Below, piece by piece: positions 4,668 to 6,176 of a stretch of DNA of 6,176 nucleotides. How positions within the stretch are numbered: the first letter of the stretch is position 1; each line of letters starts with the position of its first letter. Source of the stretch: Methylovulum sp. (GTDB taxonomy: Bacteria; Pseudomonadota; Gammaproteobacteria; Methylococcales; Methylomonadaceae); assembly GCA_016919605.1 (NCBI GenBank), contig JACXTQ010000020.1, positions 1 through 6,176 on the forward strand, written 5' to 3'. The notes under the pieces were generated by a model, which searched no databases, was not told where the DNA came from, and saw only the letters and a program-made list of their open reading frames with translations. Made by a program: the position numbers and the translations under genes.

Positions 4668-6176
4668 TTATTGTACAGTGGCCGCCAAGGCGGTTTCCGG
4701 CAAATAGCCCAAATCCATCCCCCGGAATATGGAGCAACGCTTGAAGACGTCCAAGGTTGGCGGTACGTTTTTATGCTGGCAAAATTTTGCCACCAATTTG
4801 GCAAGTCCTTTGATGTCACGACCCGTCGCGTTCGGGAAGCTGTCTGCCAATTGCCTGATTAATGCCTCGTCCACCTTTAGCTCGAACTGGCTGCTCATAA
4901 CTTGCCAAATCTTGCGCCTGGCCTCGATGTCCGGCGGGTAATACTTAATCAGGGCGATACAGCGAGACACAATGGCTTCGTCAATGTCATCAACGCGGTT
5001 CGTGGTCAGAAACAGCAAGCCGTTAAAATATTCCAACACCCGCAAAAATACCCCGACCACGGCATTCATGGCGATATTGTTATCGCGCCGCTTGATATAA
5101 ACATCGGCTTCGTCGATCAGCATTACTGCGCCCCAGCGTTGTGCACGGGTCAGCACATCTTTTAGGGCTTTTTCCATTTCTCCGACATTCAGCCCCAATT
5201 GCCCGGAATGCACCCGATATAAGGGACGTTTGATGATTTCCGAATACACTTCGGCGGTCAACGTCTTGCCGACTCCGGCAGGGCCTGCGCACAAAACGGT
5301 GGTGCCGCCCGATTTGCCGGCGACAATATCATCCATCAGCACATCCATTTCGGCAGTCAAGATATCGATCAGGTCAATCTGCTCTTCGCGCAATATCAGT
5401 TTTTGCTTGAGTTCCGGCTGATACTGGTAGAGCTGGATATCGTTGACGTGTACCCATAAATGGTGGTGCAGTTCCAGATGGAACATCAGCAAATAGCCAT
5501 GTACCGGCAAATCGGTGAACAAGCCTTTAGGGATCTCCGCTTGTGAGGCTTCCACTTCATTTTCGACCTTGAGGTCATAACGGTTGCTTTTGGCGGCCTT
5601 GCGCAGGTATTTTGACAGAATGTCGCCTTTGGCATCGGCGGTCAATGCCCGCTCGCTGAGGATGCTCTCATCACAGATCAGACGGGCATTGCCACCTTCG
5701 GTGGACAGCACCACCACATCCTTACGCGCCCAATCGGTGTTGCGGTGCGTGGCAGTGGGGTCTTCGGCATAAAACCCTGTGCCTTTGCCGAGAAATTGGG
5801 CACCGGACTGTCCGCACCAAGTAAAATAACGCTCGGCGGCCTCATCATAGCTGCGGATCAATTCGGGAGTTTCCTTAAGGAAACCCTTGGCCATGAAAAT
5901 TTCGGTCACGGTTTTATTGGCGATGTCGCGGGCGCGGATGGTGACGGTGGAAATCGCCACTTTGCCTTTGGCGTTGGCTTTCAGCTCCAGCGTGACCCGT
6001 CCAGTCTCTTCTTCGCCGGAAGGCGTGTAATCCAATCGCGTGACCAGATAAGCCATAGGTTTGCCGGCAACATTGGCTTGGAACAACCAGCCGCGTAGAG
6101 CGTTGTTAATAAGGTAGCGGGCTATGGCCGGCAACAACATTTCCAGATTGTCTTCCGCAAACGAGACCTTATCATC
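4668..6176 (-). CDS. AAA-family ATPase, 5' end outside the window
   Basis: 502 codons are visible. The frame stays open to the window edge (12 codons precede the first internal Met at 6140), so the real start is outside. Numbered from that Met, a long N-terminal region (1-260) of unrecognised mixed alpha/beta fold precedes an AAA module: Walker A GPAGVGKT (286-293), Walker B VMLIDEAD (339-346), sensor 1 LTTN (378-381), the arginine-finger region VSRC (391-394) and the sensor 2 region ATGRDIKGL (438-446). The pore-loop position is plausibly in RVHSGQLGLNVGE. Such proteins form hexamers that remodel or unfold other proteins. No membrane segment or zinc site is evident. It heads the operon with the rhodanese, ankyrin and NafY-like genes, suggesting it acts on nitrogenase or its assembly factors; that is an inference. 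It ends at TAA 4668-4670. Confidence 0.85.
   Translation of the reverse strand, partial: DDKVSFAEDNLEMLLPAIARYLINNALRGWLFQANVAGKPMAYLVTRLDYTPSGEEETGRVTLELKANAKGKVAISTVTIRARDIANKTVTEIFMAKGFLKETPELIRSYDEAAERYFTWCGQSGAQFLGKGTGFYAEDPTATHRNTDWARKDVVVLSTEGGNARLICDESILSERALTADAKGDILSKYLRKAAKSNRYDLKVENEVEASQAEIPKGLFTDLPVHGYLLMFHLELHHHLWVHVNDIQLYQYQPELKQKLILREEQIDLIDILTAEMDVLMDDIVAGKSGGTTVLCAGPAGVGKTLTAEVYSEIIKRPLYRVHSGQLGLNVGEMEKALKDVLTRAQRWGAVMLIDEADVYIKRRDNNIAMNAVVGVFLRVLEYFNGLLFLTTNRVDDIDEAIVSRCIALIKYYPPDIEARRKIWQVMSSQFELKVDEALIRQLADSFPNATGRDIKGLAKLVAKFCQHKNVPPTLDVFKRCSIFRGMDLGYLPETALAATVQ

Noticed and set aside
4663..4681. Small hairpin CCACT/AGTGG at the ATPase stop codon
   Set aside because: Only five pairs, overlapping the stop codon and without a T-run; too weak to call a terminator inside the operon.

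Overview
The window looks like chromosomal DNA of a free-living, nitrogen-fixing gammaproteobacterium. A methanotroph of the Methylomonas/Methylobacter type would fit, but the sequence does not prove the taxon. The main evidence is a minus-strand operon on the right whose last gene encodes a NafY-type nitrogenase FeMo-cofactor carrier with the expected cofactor-binding GHFGSC motif. No RNA genes or CRISPR array were seen.

Left part (1-1700, plus strand). Two small genes overlap by ATGA: a Myb/SANT-like helix-turn-helix protein and an unrecognised 81-residue protein. They end at a strong intrinsic terminator. Next comes a gene for an exported protein of about 321 residues, with a signal peptide, a golvesin-like beta domain (tentative) and a C-terminal Lcl/DUF1566 domain. 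Its signal peptide is split between two frames at a perfect A_AAA_AAC slippery heptamer six codons into the gene. This could be a programmed -1 frameshift, an off-state of an A-tract, or a lost base. The last ~130 bases look like the variable region of a diversity-generating retroelement target, but no reverse transcriptase or template repeat lies in the window. A second intrinsic terminator closes the gene.

Middle part (1700-3060) is a graveyard of mobile elements. It starts with four 14-bp tandem repeats. It then holds the 5' part of a large serine recombinase with its small upstream partner gene and an almost perfect sigma-70 promoter, all on the minus strand. After that comes the C-terminal quarter of an IS4-family transposase on the plus strand, cut next to the Arg of the Y-R-E-K signature. 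This appears to have inserted into an IS6-family element, of which only the terminal inverted repeat and the first ~15 transposase codons remain.

Right part (3124-6176, minus strand) is a tightly packed operon read from right to left: AAA ATPase (5' end outside the window), single-domain rhodanese, ankyrin-repeat protein and NafY-like protein. The last three are linked by TGATG and TGA-A-ATG junctions, which suggest translational coupling. The likely theme is nitrogenase maturation or protection: cofactor carriage (NafY), sulfur transfer (rhodanese), and protein remodelling and docking (ATPase, ankyrin). Only the NafY assignment has direct motif support; the joint role is inferred from gene order. 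The boundary between this operon and the transposon remnants marks a rearrangement edge.
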